The notes beneath the pieces are model-generated. The model was not told the DNA's origin and made no database searches. It saw only the letters and a program-made list of their open reading frames with translations. A DNA stretch of 64,000 bases from Megalobrama amblycephala. Its lineage: Eukaryota > Chordata > Actinopteri > Cypriniformes > Xenocyprididae. The position numbers and the translations under genes are program-made. Of the stretch, positions 1 to 11,140 are shown piece after piece. Every line of letters starts with the position of its first letter. Position 1 is the first letter of the stretch. The stretch is taken from positions 54,522,457-54,586,456 of the forward strand of contig NC_063045.1 in assembly GCF_018812025.1 (NCBI RefSeq). Direction: 5' to 3'.

Positions 1-741
1 TAAACGTCGTCATTCCTCATCCTGCGCTGTGCGAAACCTGCTGCAGGAAAATGATTCAAGCCTCTGAATGTATGATGAAACATTTCTACAAACCCGAGCT
101 TCATACAGGCGCCGCGTGAGACGTATATCTGCACTCCATCCTCCTGAACGACGCTGTGCATCTGGGTGGTTAATCATACTGAAAATTCATAACAGACAGT
201 CTGAGAGGAAGAGGTGAAATACTCATGAAATAATGCGATTTATTGTTTTGCTGCCCCTAGGTTAGTATGGTTAACTAAGACTATTAGGCATCAATTTATT
301 TATTTATTTTACATTGTTAAAACCTGATAAGTTATGTTAAAACATTTGAGGAAACCGATTGCCTTAAACCATTTACGTTTTAAAACCAATAAGTGTCAGT
401 ACTGTAAACTCATATACTTTAAGTTAAATTCACTTATTTTAGTGTCGGTTTAGTCAATCAGAGTAAACTCAACTTAAAGATTTTAAGTTTATTCCACTCA
501 TTCAGGTAACAAATCTAACCAAGTCTTAACAACTATATAGCTACTTAAACGGTTTGAGGAAACGGATTAAATTGTTTAAGTTCATCAAACTCAAAGTAAT
601 AAAGTTACATAGGAATAAGCAAAAACTGGTAACATTTGGTTACATTTTAGTTCAGGGTCCAATTCTCACTCTTAACTAGTTGCTTATTAGCATGCATATT
701 ACTAGGATATTGGCTGTTTATTAATACTTATAAAGCACATA
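1..741. other. Intergenic, no gene seen
   Basis: Both strands are stop-rich and no splice-bounded open frame is visible. The left 200 bases are more GC-rich than the AT-rich remainder, and there is a short TTTA run near 296. Nothing here can be named. Confidence 0.5.
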
Positions 742-1557
742 TTAAAGGGTTAGTTCACACAAAAATGAAAATAATGTCATTAATCACTCACCCTCATGTC
801 ATTCCACACCCATAAGAACTCATCTTCGGAACACAAATTAAGATATGTTTGATGAAATCCGATGGCTCAGTGAGGCCTCTATTGCCAGCAATGTCACTGA
901 ACCTCTCAAGATCCAGAAAGGTACAAAAGACGTATTTAAAACAGTTCATGTGAGTACAGTGGTTCAACCTTAACCTTTTGAGCGGTACAGTCCCACATAT
1001 GGGATTTAGAACGTTCAGTGACGTCACATAACTGTGCTTTCGTGCTTTGGCTGTGAGACGGACACGCTCAGCACTTTGTCATAGTTTGTAAATATTTTGA
1101 ATAAAAAAGGAAAAACTAAATAATAGCAATCCATCTGTCATGCAGTGTTATTGTGGCTGCAGTGTGTTACGTGACATGAATAATGCGTCACCATGGAAAC
1201 AATAAGGGCAAACGTTCTAAAATAACGGTCGTCTTTAAAAAACTCACTCTGTGTAACAGTAATAGGAGGAAGAAGGCAGTAGAAGCTGGTTTCCGAAAGA
1301 ACTCTAAGGTTTAATAATAACAACTCAAACGGCAGGTAAACATGTCCAAAAACATAACAGTGACAGGGCAAAGAGTGAACAAACCAAGGAGTACTTATAC
1401 AAGAACTAATGAGCTAACAAACAAGACACAGCTGAACTGAAGACACTAAGCGGATGAGTAACCAAGAATACAAATTAAAGGTGGGAAACTGAACAAAGGA
1501 GAACATGTGACAAACAGAACATGGTGCAAAAACAGACAGACAAGTGACACTCTGGGG

Positions 1558-2043
1558 CAGGGGTCGGCAACCCAAAATGTTCAAAGAGCCATATTGGACC
1601 AAAAAACCCAAAAAACAAATCTGTCTGGAGCCGCAAAAAATTAAAAGCCTTATATAAGCCTTATATGAAGGCAACACAGGCTGTAAGTGTATATTAGCTA
1701 TATTAGCCTACTATCAAAATGACTAAGTAGGCTACAAATACATAATGAGGTATTCTCGAGGTATATATTTAAAAACTGCTGAAAGCTACAGAAAAAAGAA
1801 GCAAATGGATCGGTGCAATTCACAGAAACAGCTGGACTCCAGCAGAGAAACATGGATTTGCAGTTATCATTTTGTGTCAAATTGTTGGATTTTGAGGTAA
1901 AATCATTCCATATATATTGTATTGTTATATATTATGTTTATTAAATATTTTCCATCTTATATTCTGCATAATTGTGTGTTTTAAAATAAACACTGACAAA
2001 AACTATACTATAAAACTATATGTTTTAAGGATGGGCAATATGA

Positions 2044-2100
<57 letters not shown>

Positions 2101-2666
2101 CATTGATATAACGTTAAGTGATTACGCGGATTTAAACCTAAGTTACCTATATTGTAGTTATATAAAATATTCACAGGCAGATTTGCTTTATGTATTTCCT
2201 CGGCGTCAAATCAGGCACATATATATGTCAGGAAACACGACTCCTGGCTACATGTCAATATCCATGGATTAGGTTTATTTGACAAGTTGTAAGAAACACT
2301 TTCGAGTCCAACCTTTAGTGTAATTCGTTTGTTTTTACTCGCGTTTTCGCAGTTTCCTCTATTAAATCCAGTCACGCAGCAGGTTCTTTTGCCACTCAGT
2401 CCAGCTGAGGAAGCGCGCTTTCGGCGGGAAAGTGACGTCGATGGCTATGACGCAAATCTTCGTTGACAGAAATGTTGAAATTTAATATTTATTATACACA
2501 TTTTTACAGCGTTGGAAAACGTTAAGAATGTTTGTGTCATGTTTGTCCTCCTACAGAAACCATATGAAAACAAAAAAAATATATTTTTTCCATTTTCATA
2601 CATTTTTGAAAAAGCTCCAGGGAGCCACTAGGGGAGCGCTAAAGAGCCGCGGGTTGCCGACCTCCG
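1558..2666. mobile_element. hAT-type non-autonomous element, nested
   Basis: The element is bounded by an exact 8-bp direct repeat, CTCTGGGG, at 1550-1557 and 2667-2674. Its inverted tips are CAGGGGTCGGCAACC and GGTTGCCGACCTCCG. An 8-bp target duplication with CAGGG-type ends is diagnostic of hAT elements. The interior has no coding frame and includes an AT microsatellite at 2046-2097. It lies inside the TTAA element 746-3078 and is therefore the younger insertion. Confidence 0.75.
2046..2097. repeat. (AT)n microsatellite
   Basis: An uninterrupted TA run inside the nested hAT-type element. Confidence 0.95.
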
Positions 2667-2778
2667 CTCTGGGGGGTCAGCTAGAATATTTTAAACTCAC
2701 GCTTGAAAGGGTTAGAGAATACTTTTTGTGTGCCAAAAAACAAAATGACGGCTTATCGACAATATCTAGTGATGGGCG

Positions 2779-2940
2779 ATTTCAAAACACCGCTTCGAAG
2801 CTTTGCAAATCTTTTGTTTCGAATCAGTGGTTCGGAGCGCCAAAGTCACGTGATTTCAGTAAACGAGGCTTTGTTTATGCGATCCGAACCGCTGATTCGA
2901 AACAAAAGATTCGTAAAGCTTCGAAGCAGTGTTTTGAAAT
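2779..2940. repeat. Near-perfect 58-bp inverted repeat
   Basis: The left arm 2779-2836 and right arm 2883-2940 are reverse complements with only a few mismatches. Both contain GCTTCGAAGC-type blocks and a TTTGTTTCGAATCAG block. The 46-bp loop holds GTCACGTGATTTCAG. This is the core of a palindromic MITE carried in the right part of the TTAA element. Confidence 0.8.
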
Positions 2941-3078
2941 CAGCCTCACTGAGCTATCGGATCTCATCAAAAATATCTTAATTTGTGTTCCGAAGATGAA
3001 CGAAGGTCTTACGGGTTTGGAACGACATGAGGGTGAGTGATAAATGACAGAAATTTCATTTTTGGGTGAACTAACCCT

Positions 3079-4553
3079 TTAATGCCTTATTCTGTATGAC
3101 CATATTCTACATCCCTTAATCCTACCCAATACCTAAACTTAACAACTACCTTACTAACTATTAATAAGCAGTAATTAGGAGTTTATTGAGGCAAAAGTTG
3201 TAGTTAATAGTTAATAGTGAGAACTGGACCCTAATCTAAACAATTCTATATAAAACAGTGGATTTAACATCAAAATGTAATGTCTAATGTTAAAATAAAG
3301 TTAAGTCAGTTCAAGAATAATTTATGCAATTTAATATTATTTGTTTAAAAGAATTAAAAGAGCTGTTTCATGTCTATCCTTTAAGGTTGATATGGGATTT
3401 ATAAAGTAATAAGTAATGCAATACATTTTAGAGAGAGTAATTAGTACAGTAACTACACTGTTGAAGATGTAATTAGTAGCTAGTAATTAATTCCTTTGTT
3501 TGTTTGTTTTTTGCAGTAACTTATCCAACACTGGTTATGAAAGGCAGCAGACAGAAAAATGAAAAATAAGAAAAATAAATAAAATAAAAATAAAATCCAC
3601 TTCACACTTTTAAGAGCTTCCAAAAAAGAATTAATCACTGGAAAAACTGGTACTATAATGAAATATTTTAGGATTTATTTCTGTATTTAGTATGTGCCAC
3701 AGGACTGAACAAGTTGTGGCGCTGTTAGGGATGAAAACTACACTTAGACTACAAAAGTAAGAACAAAATTAGATAAAAACTATTTATTCTCCATTAAAAC
3801 TTACTAAAATGAAAAATGAAATTTTCAAAACAATAATACCCTGTTTTTGACAGATTGTTATTTGTCTTGAAAACATCTTGAAGATTAAGTAGAAAACTTT
3901 CAATTGATTTTTCTGTGTGTAATGAACCGATGAAGTGTCATTTACAATCAACCTGCTGCTCAACAACAGCACAAAGCAATTAGAAGCACAACACAAAATA
4001 TTAAAAAAGAATCAATCCACAATTGCTCGTGTACTGGCACTGTGTTGTTTTTCCCCCATTGCACATATGGCAAGAGGAAGTCACGAAATGGAAAGAAATC
4101 ACTATGCAACCTTTAGTCGAGATGAGCTCAGGAACAGAGAGCATCACATGACAGCAGAATAAGGTGATTTCTTCAAGATCATCTCTCCGCTAAACTGCTC
4201 TGAACGAGGTTAAGGGACCCCAGAGCTGCTGATGGTGTTTGGAGCTGTCAAACCAGAATGCTTGACTTTCTTGCTTAACCTTTTTGAGAGCAGGGCAAAT
4301 ACAAACATCGTGGAGCTCTCGGAGAACAGGGAAAAAAAGAGATGGATCAGGTGACAGAGGAACTCGGCTGTGTTCATTCATCATTTCCTTTCAAAGGAGA
4401 CTCAAGGATGAACAAATAAGACGGGCCTTTTCTGAAGATTCACACACAGGTTAAATTCTGAATCATTTGCCTACAACTATCACTAAATATAAACGGATAT
4501 CTAAAGAAAATGTTGTATATTAAAAAGATTTCAAATTAGCATACTATATCTGA
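3079..4553. other. Intergenic with an old repeat fragment
   Basis: No exon-like frame is seen. The segment around 3465-3540 ends in GTAACTTATCCAACACTGG. It matches a stretch near 38378-38440, which ends GTAACTTACACAATACTGG, so it is a fragment of a dispersed repeat. The rest is AT-rich unique-looking sequence. Confidence 0.45.
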
Positions 4554-4554
4554 A

Positions 4555-4625
<71 letters not shown>

Positions 4626-4626
4626 T
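4554..4626. repeat. (AT)n microsatellite, interrupted
   Basis: Runs of AT broken by TTAT and AAAT steps. Confidence 0.9.
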
Positions 4627-5245
4627 TCTATGCTGACTGTGAAAAACTGTGTCCCACAATCACCTTCTTGGAAAACCTGGTAATATCAGGGAATTTCAAA
4701 AGTATTATTTTCACTCCTGGAAAAGGCATGGAAATGTATACAATTTTAAAAGGTCATGGAAAATCATGGAAATTTCTACGGTTAATGTATTTTTTGCTTG
4801 CACTCTTCTGCTAGAAATTACTCTTTGTGGAGCGTAATCTATCAAATGATTTAAAAAAAAAAAAAGTTGTGATAAAAGTTGTGATTTGAGAGCTGTGTGC
4901 ATTGTTTCTATCATATGCAGTTGTTGTGGTTGTCCTATCTAATGTTCTGTCTAACAGATGACTAGAAAAATGTATACTGACTAGAAAAAAAAAAATCCAT
5001 TAGTTTTCTCTGACCTTTCAACATTTTATTAATTTCCATGACTTTTCCAATATCTAATAAAAGGCAAAATGTCAGTAAAAAAAAATAATAAAATAAAAAA
5101 TCATTAGTTAGAAAGAGTGTGGCACAATGCAAAGCATTTGACTGTCTATTTCTTGTATGACAAATGAGTATGTAATAATTACAGATGTATTTTTTACTCT
5201 ATTATTTCAATATTTATCAGATGTTACTTTTTTCTAAACAAAACG

Positions 5246-5535
5246 GAATGCAAGCTGATTGGCTCTGCTGATCCGGCAGCCAATGAGATTACTTGCTCAA
5301 CATTTAAGAAAGTCTGATTTTTTAGGCTAATTCTGCTCCACCTGCCTAGATCTGCTATGGGATTTATGTCTATTTATGCAGCAGCAGCATTATATCTTAC
5401 ATGCTCAAAGCAGCATGTCTGTGTATCTATTATCAGTAGCGAGTCCATTCTTGCTCTGCAGCAGCAGCAGCATAGCAGATCTAGTCTGCCAAAACCAAAT
5501 ACATTAGCATTCCATATTCAATAACATACTAAAAC
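5246..5535 (+). repeat. Unclassified dispersed repeat, copy 1
   Basis: This block reappears inverted and diverged at about 51582-51911. Shared landmarks in order are AGCTGATTGGCTCTGCTGAT, a GCTCAACATTTAA block, TCTATTTATGCAGCAGCAGC, a TATCTATTATCAGTAGC block and a CAGCAGCAGCAGCATAGCAG tract. No terminal inverted repeats, coding frame or tail was identified, so the class is unknown. Confidence 0.65.
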
Positions 5536-6640
5536 TATTCAGAGAGTTATCATGATTGAACTAAAAATAATTTGACATTAAAATGTTAATTACTTTGAAT
5601 TATTTGAAATAAAAAAAAATATTAATTGAAATAAAATATTAAAAAACTAACTTATTTTATTTCAGCTAGTTGCGAAGTTCTACTTTTCATTTAAAGTTGA
5701 AGTAAAATAACTAAAACTAAAACTTGTATAGACATTTAAAAAAAAAGCTAATAAAATATAATAATACATAAATTATACTAATATAACTAACTACTAAAAT
5801 GTGATGACAGTGTACTGCTGGAGCATTGTTGTCACATGACCTCATCATGTTGGATTTTTAATTCAGTGAATGGCATCCAGTTCACAATCTTGGAAAAAGC
5901 TAAATAGGTTTTGCAATTTTAGTCTCATTTTAGGTAAAAATGTCCTAACACCGTCCAATCAAAGTTTATGTTGTACTCAGATTTTCAAAATGTGAGTGAC
6001 TATGAACATGACGATAAAAAAAAGAGAAAAAAAATCGCAGATTTTTACTGTTTGGTTCCTTCTAGTGTGTGGAGTACTGCCTTCACGTGCTATCAGAAAT
6101 TTCATTACGAGCTTCTTTCATTCAAGTGATTTGTTGTTGGAAAGAACAGGAATCATAGAGGTCACCAGGTTTATTCTTGCCTATTTATTGGGAAAATCTT
6201 ATTAAAACCAAAAATAGTGTCCCATGTACTGACAACCATAAAAACATTCACAGTTCTGTCTAGATAACAAAAGTGATGTCTCGCGCATATACTTCAATGC
6301 GTGCTAGACATCACTTCCGATGTCAGAGCGCGATCAGACCTCACTAAGCGAATGCTGAACGCAGTTGGACATAGTGGTGTTTTAGAGGTTAAAAAAATGA
6401 TATAAATACTGTTCGGTTTCTCGCACAAACCGATCGTTTCGTGTCTTAGGACATCAATGTGTCGTCAGGAGCCGCAGGGTTTAATTTGGATTTGTCTAAG
6501 CAAGTTTTATTTACTCTTATAGTAGATGTTCCCATTCACTAGCATTATACGACTGTCAGACCGCAACGGTTGGAGTTAAAAATCATCATTTGTGTTCTAC
6601 TGAAGAAACAAAGTCACCTACATCTTGGATGCCCTGGGGG
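5536..6640. other. Intergenic, no gene seen
   Basis: AT-rich sequence without a supported exon. A TGCCTTCACGTGCTATCAG fragment near 6080 resembles the end of the MITE at 6833. Confidence 0.4.
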
Positions 6641-6644
6641 TAAG

Positions 6645-6688
6645 CAGATAAACATCAAATTTTCATTTTTGGGTGAACTATCCCTTTA
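6645..6688. repeat. Solo end of an AGGGATAGTTCACC-type MITE
   Basis: The sequence TTTTTGGGTGAACTATCCCT matches the right ends of the elements at 24948-25232 and 746-3078. The flank reads TTAC instead of TTAA, and no left partner was found nearby, so it is a truncated copy. Confidence 0.55.
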
Positions 6689-6832
6689 CTGACAAGACAA
6701 GACGATCTAGTTGTTGTGGGGGAAAAAACTAAATAAATCATACCTACCTGTCACGGCAGTAGTTCTCCCCTCCACCATGTGTAAAGTTTATTAAATCTTG
6801 CCAATTTGGGTATCAAAATGATGCTGCCTTCA

Positions 6833-6978
6833 CGTACTATCAGAAATGTTATATTTCCCACTTCTGAAGTCGTGATTACGAGCTCATCACATTCAACATG
6901 GGAGGGCGTTCATGTGCATTTTTTTTTTTACCTAGGAAGCTCGTATTTACAATAATTCAGAGAGAACGTGAAGGCAAC
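6833..6978. mobile_element. Short palindromic MITE
   Basis: The ends are inverted: GCTGCCTTCACGT at the left and ACGTGAAGGCAAC at the right. Internal blocks CTTCTGAAGTCGTGATTACG and ACGAGCTC resemble those in the element at 23426-23729. The element is about 146 bp and non-coding. Confidence 0.5.
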
Positions 6979-7193
6979 ATAAGACAACACACCACACAGT
7001 AACAGATTCCATTCACAAACAACCAGAGTCCCAACTGTGAACACAGGAAATCTTGCAAAATCTCTCACAGTCAAACGTGACTTTAGAGTAAAGAAACATG
7101 GTGGATGACGAGCATGAAGAAATGGCATTACTCCAACCTGCAGCTATCCCTGTCTCGAAAATTCACAGGAAAAAAAAGGTTTGGATAAAGTCC

Positions 7194-7380
7194 ATAGACT
7201 GTAAAAAAAATAAAAATAAATATGGATGTAGTGTCCGTGACGTCACCCGTAGATTTCTGAAGAGCATTTCTGAAGCTAAAATGAGGCCGCTGCCATCTTG
7301 GCAGCGCGTCACCGCAGGCGGAACGTGGTTGGAACTGAGGTGCCTGGTTGCTGAAACCACGCCTGCCTAGCTCAATGTGA
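7194..7380. repeat. Dispersed repeat with ATAGACTGTAAAAA tip
   Basis: It begins ATAGACTGTAAAAAAAA and continues with a GTGACGTCACCCG block. The reverse-complement tip TTTTTTACAGTCTAT recurs at about 12989-13003 and 16326-16340. It is one end of a dispersed repeat family of unknown class. Confidence 0.5.
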
Positions 7381-7437
7381 TCATGTTAGCAGGCAAAGGA
7401 GCTATCTATCTATCTTAGATACTATCTAAAATATTAA

Positions 7438-8278
7438 CCCTTAAATGCATACCTCGGGTCTTTAGTGACCCGGGACATCATTCACTACCCTCCTCCTCGT
7501 TCATTTTTTAAAGTTAGACATCAACCTTCTTGGTATTCCTCAATCAATTCATTATAAAGAATATGACAAGAAAAAAAATCATAAAATTATAAAAGAATGC
7601 CTATTTTTGTATTCATTTTTTGTAAAAATTGTATAGTGTCGCTAATGACCCGAGGTGTGTATGAGTGTAGGTATATTTTTTCTTCACAACGATAATTGAA
7701 TCTTAGATGACGGAATAATTGCAATTGACCTTTATTCCACAAGGTGGTAATGTCTGATACACAATGCTGAAGTGACGACTCATTCAGACAGACAGAAAAC
7801 GAAATAATAAGAAAAACATGAAATGGCTCAGCGATTTACTGCAGAGCAAGTACTGAACGCAATCAAATATGACTGTAACTATTATTGGATGGATCTGGTG
7901 AAGCTGTTAGCGATCGAAATATTGATTTTGAAGATGTTGAAAATTATATAGATTTGAGAATACGTTTGAGATCGCGAATGGGCTCATATTAGTGACCTCA
8001 AACATAAAACTAGCCTATTATTTGCTGAATTTACTGGGAAATGAGCTCTGACGAGGACAGTGATGATGGCATAAAACATCTGCTCAAACGGAGCCCTTTC
8101 AAGCTCCAAAAGATAACAAAATATGCTTTATTTTATTCTTCTGTAATTGTTACTCTAATATCAGAGGAGTTTTATATTATCGCGACAGGTGGAGATCCTT
8201 CCGTGTTAGATATAGATCCGGGTCGATAAAGACCCGAATATGTAAGAATGATTGGCGAAACAGTCATGCATTTAAGGG
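7438..8278 (+). mobile_element. piggyBac-like element, internally deleted
   Basis: TTAA flanks lie at 7434-7437 and 8279-8282. The tips are perfect inverted repeats: CCCTTAAATGCAT at the left and ATGCATTTAAGGG at the right. CCCT next to TTAA is the classic piggyBac terminus. Just inside the left tip is a GGGTCTTTAGTGACCC palindrome; the right end carries GGGTCGATAAAGACCC. The interior keeps only fragments resembling the start of a transposase. At 841 bp it is far shorter than an autonomous copy of about 2-3 kb. Confidence 0.75.
7823..8229 (+). pseudogene. piggyBac-like transposase N-terminal remnant
   Basis: An ATG at 7823 opens a 42-codon frame beginning MAQRFTAEQVLNAI, reminiscent of the start of piggyBac-type transposases, and stops at 7949. 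In the +1 frame the next stretch reads GEAVSDRNIDFEDVEN, an acidic segment typical of piggyBac N-termini. A further acidic piece, MSSDEDSDDG, starts at 8041 and stops at 8227. The catalytic DDD core and the C-terminal cysteine-rich region are absent. I read it as a frame-broken, truncated relic; the assignment leans on the terminal repeats more than on the protein. Confidence 0.5.
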
Positions 8279-8284
8279 TTAATA

Positions 8285-8343
8285 TTCTAATGATATAACT
8301 TGTTATCTTTATAAGCTAATAAAGATAACTTATATCATTAGAA
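8285..8343. repeat. Hairpin next to the piggyBac-like end
   Basis: The arms TTCTAATGATATAA and TTATATCATTAGAA, plus inner TTATCTTTAT and ATAAAGATAA, pair around a short centre. The left arm has three extra bases. It lies 2 bp outside the TTAA at 8279-8282. Confidence 0.8.
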
Positions 8344-8931
8344 AATTCTAAAGGTTTACTGTCAATCTACAGTGTCTTTTTTTACGATATAGATGCTCCA
8401 GCACCAGTAATTGTAATTTGTGTCTGGTGTGCACATGACAACACGAAAAATCGAGATGAATCCAAGTGCTGTCAGAGTTTTATCCTCTCACCTTTGTCAT
8501 TGTAGTACATCTCACAAACAAAGCTTTTAGCCAATGCCAAGACGATCCAACATGTGTTCTGTTTATCTTCCTCATGCGTGCACATCTACACAGACGCACA
8601 TCTGTCTCGAGTCTCAACCATTAACGCAGCAAGCCATATTATTTTATAATTGTAATCACAAAAAAAGCACAAACAGGCCAGAGATGCCAAGTTCAGCGGC
8701 TGGAATTAGCTGAGGTGACGGCTCACAGACAGCAGCGCAATTCACCTGTCACTCAAGTGACCACGCCCTTAATTATGCAGAACTTTAAGGCTTAATATAA
8801 TTTAAACGGATGAATTCTAAAAAATACACCCCCCTCAGAGTTATCATGAAGGGCAAAATGATCAGTATAGACCAAAACCACAATTTGTACCAGCTGTAAA
8901 CATGTTTTTTTCTGCTGTAAAGTTGGCCATT
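8344..8931. other. Low-repeat intergenic block
   Basis: No gene is visible. The part around 8560-8780 is balanced in composition and free of recognisable repeats, with TTAATTA and CACCTGTCAC motifs. It could be conserved non-coding DNA, but only alignment can show that. Confidence 0.35.
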
Positions 8932-9255
8932 TTAAAGGTCCCGTTCTTCGTGGTTTTTTGAAGCTTTGATTGTGTTTATAGTGTGCAATATAACATGTGT
9001 TCATGTTTCGCGTGTAAAAAAACACAGTATTTTTCACATAATTTACTTATCTGTATACCGCTGTTTCCACTGTCATAAAAACGGGCTGATGACTTCCTTG
9101 TTCTATGAAGTCCCTCCTTCAGAAATACGTAATGAGTTCTGGTTGTGCCAGCGGTTCCTGTGTTGTGATTCGACAGCAGTTTAGCGCATCTTGCCCGGAA
9201 AGGTCACGCCTCTTACCATAACGTGGAGATGCACGCGCTCAGTGTTACTGTAAAC

Positions 9256-9368
9256 ATGTCTTTAATTTTACCCTATCAATTTGAGCCGGAATCAGACCCG
9301 GAGAACATAGATGAAGAGGATCGAGTAGAACCTGTGCAAACACGTCTTTTACAGGATGTGTCACAATG
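9256..9368 (+). pseudogene. Element-borne exon, P2X7-tail-like start
   Basis: An ATG at 9256 opens 37 codons beginning MSLILPYQFEPESDPEN, then an acidic DEED stretch, and ends LLQDVSQ before a strong GTAAGC donor at 9369 (phase 2). From memory, a YxFEP-start followed by a conserved W and a cysteine-rich zinc domain resembles the P2X7 C-terminal-like domain found repeatedly in fish transposon proteins. The cysteine-rich part would be in the next exon, which is not present here. It is transcribed divergently from the THAP relic. Confidence is limited because the resemblance is not checked by search. Confidence 0.4.
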
Positions 9369-9639
9369 GTAAGCTGTTTATTTACAGTAGGTAACGTTAC
9401 ATAGGCCTAAACATAGAACAATGATTCGCGTGGCTGCAGCTAAACCAGCATGTGGTTAAACAGTAAACAACAGATATAATCAACAAATAATTTAAACTGA
9501 TCATAACAAACACCAACAATCGATGGTGTCCGGTTGAATTACTACACTTTTTAAAAGTTTTGGTCGGATAAGTTTCAATTGCCATCTAGTTAACAAAGCT
9601 AAACAGCGTTGCCCTTTGTGTGATAAGTTACAGAAACTG

Positions 9640-9963
9640 TTAAACGCACCAACGTAAATAATAAAATGCACTTACCGGTTGTGGTCCACAAACAACGCCT
9701 TCTCCAGACAAAGAGGGAACTGCTCCATCTTTCAAAAATAATCTTTGTGCGAATCCGGCATTAAACTGACTGAGATTGAGGAAGCTGTCCTCAGTAAAAT
9801 GTGCTGCACATAGTTTAACATGTGGATTATAATTTTCGGGAACCGAGTTAAACATAAATTGTAACCACTGATTTCTAAGTACAGCGTCCCTGGGAAGGCC
9901 AAACAAAGGTGATTGGACTGCGGGATGAAAATAACAGCGTTTCGACGACATGGCGACAAACAC
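9640..9963 (-). pseudogene. THAP-domain fragment of a transposon protein
   Basis: This minus-strand frame is about 107 codons. Its likely start is the second Met, MSSKRCYFHP, giving about 103 residues. Features expected of a THAP zinc finger are visible: an N-terminal Cys, FGLPRD, then WLQFM with the conserved Trp, VKLCAAHF supplying the C-x2-H pair, and AVPSL where the family has its AVPTxF box. The second N-terminal Cys expected in the C2CH motif is not evident, so the finger may be incomplete. No catalytic domain follows. THAP domains bind DNA and serve as the end-recognition module of transposases. This is a relic inside a TTAA element rather than a host gene. Confidence 0.65.
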
Positions 9964-10267
9964 ACTTTACAAACTCAACTCTTGCTCTTCTCCGTGGGAG
10001 CGCAACAAGACCACGCCCCCTTTTTTTGTGTATTCCTGTGGGCGGAGGTTAGTCAAAACACAGTTTTAGTGACGTCATTAAAGAAGGAAGTAGAGGGATG
10101 TAGTCCAAACAGGCCGTTCGTTGTAGGCTATTTCTGTTAAATAAAATATCTCGCTTGGCATTGAACTTTGAGCTTTAAAATTTTACAGATTTTATTTATA
10201 CTCTAACAACAACATTACACACTAACTAAAGTTTGAAACATGGGATCACGAAGAATGGGACCTTTAA

Positions 10268-11140
10268 CATGGGGGTCAATGAGATTCCCTAGCGGCCAGT
10301 GGATGAATTGCAGATTAAGTCACTTCCGTATTGGCTTCAGGAGAAACTGAGGGAGGTTGCCGCTTGATGAAGTCATGCTATGCTTCCGTCTTCCATCAGC
10401 TCGCTTTCTGACTGGGTATCGTTTCGTTCCACGTGACAATCTACAGAGTGTGTATGTGTTTGTCCTCAGGGTTTCCCCCACACAACAGGACGTACTTCCG
10501 AGCAGATTCAATCAACACACCTCACGCCACAAGAAAATCTAAAAAGATAATCTGCAGAACCATCAAGATAATTGGGACTTGATTGTCGGAAGGGAAGAAT
10601 TGGACCCAAAATCGGCCTGATTATCTTGTGTGTGTGGGTGCCTTTAGGATGATGGACACGTCCAGTCTTGCTTAACTATTTACCTTCTATAATTAATATC
10701 AGAGGCAGTTGAGCTGGTCGATGGTAAACTAACTTCTGACATTTTGTCTCAGGTCTCTAAGGGAGTGTCACAAATCAATATGAATGTCAATTTTTCTTTT
10801 TCAGCTCCCATTGTTCTCTCTGTTGACCTGAAGAATCACAAATACCCCCCCCCCACCATCCAGCCTTTTTACACAGCTAAAATTACTCATAAATGAGACA
10901 TTCGTTCCAGCTGAAAGCGTCTTTCATGGATTGATCATTATTCACAGATAATGACCATAATGGTCTACACACAGATGTTTTTGTAAAACTTCAGCTTTAA
11001 TTGGCTCACTCTGCTTTAGAACTTAATTGCAATGCCTTTTGAATGAGTTTGCCTTCTGTGATGTATTTTGGGGGATTCAGGAACAGGTTTAACTTCTGTT
11101 CTGGACACAAAGACCTTTGCATCAACTGTCGATATAATAT
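10268..11140. other. Intergenic, no gene seen
   Basis: No supported exon. A C-rich run lies near 10845. The sequence otherwise looks unique. Confidence 0.4.

Larger units (their letters stand above)
746..3078. mobile_element. TTAA-flanked DNA element with long inverted ends
   Basis: The element is flanked by TTAA at 742-745 and 3079-3082. Its ends are inverted copies: AGGGTTAGTTCAC at the left and GTGAACTAACCCT at the right. The similarity runs inward well past the tip, because the stretch around 790-870 (CTCACCCTCATG, then a TTCGGAACACAAATTAAG segment) reappears inverted around 2970-3040. No intact transposase is seen, so it is non-autonomous. A hAT-type element (1558-2666) sits inside it, and the right part holds a near-perfect hairpin (2779-2940). 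TTAA duplication is typical of the piggyBac and Kolobok superfamilies. The superfamily is inferred from the flank alone. Confidence 0.65.
8936..10263. mobile_element. TTAA-flanked, Kolobok-like element with THAP relic
   Basis: TTAA flanks lie at 8932-8935 and 10264-10267. The tips are inverted: AGGTCCCGTTCTTCGTG at the left and CACGAAGAATGGGACCT at the right. The interior has a THAP-domain relic on the minus strand and a short exon-like frame on the plus strand. TTAA duplication plus a THAP domain is characteristic of the Kolobok superfamily; other THAP-carrying elements such as P or ISL2EU types have different target sites. A shorter copy in inverted orientation is at 46298-46972. Confidence 0.7.

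Noticed and set aside
2528..3040. 170-codon open frame
   Set aside because: It runs across the end of the nested hAT element and into the hairpin and terminal repeat of the host element; no domain.
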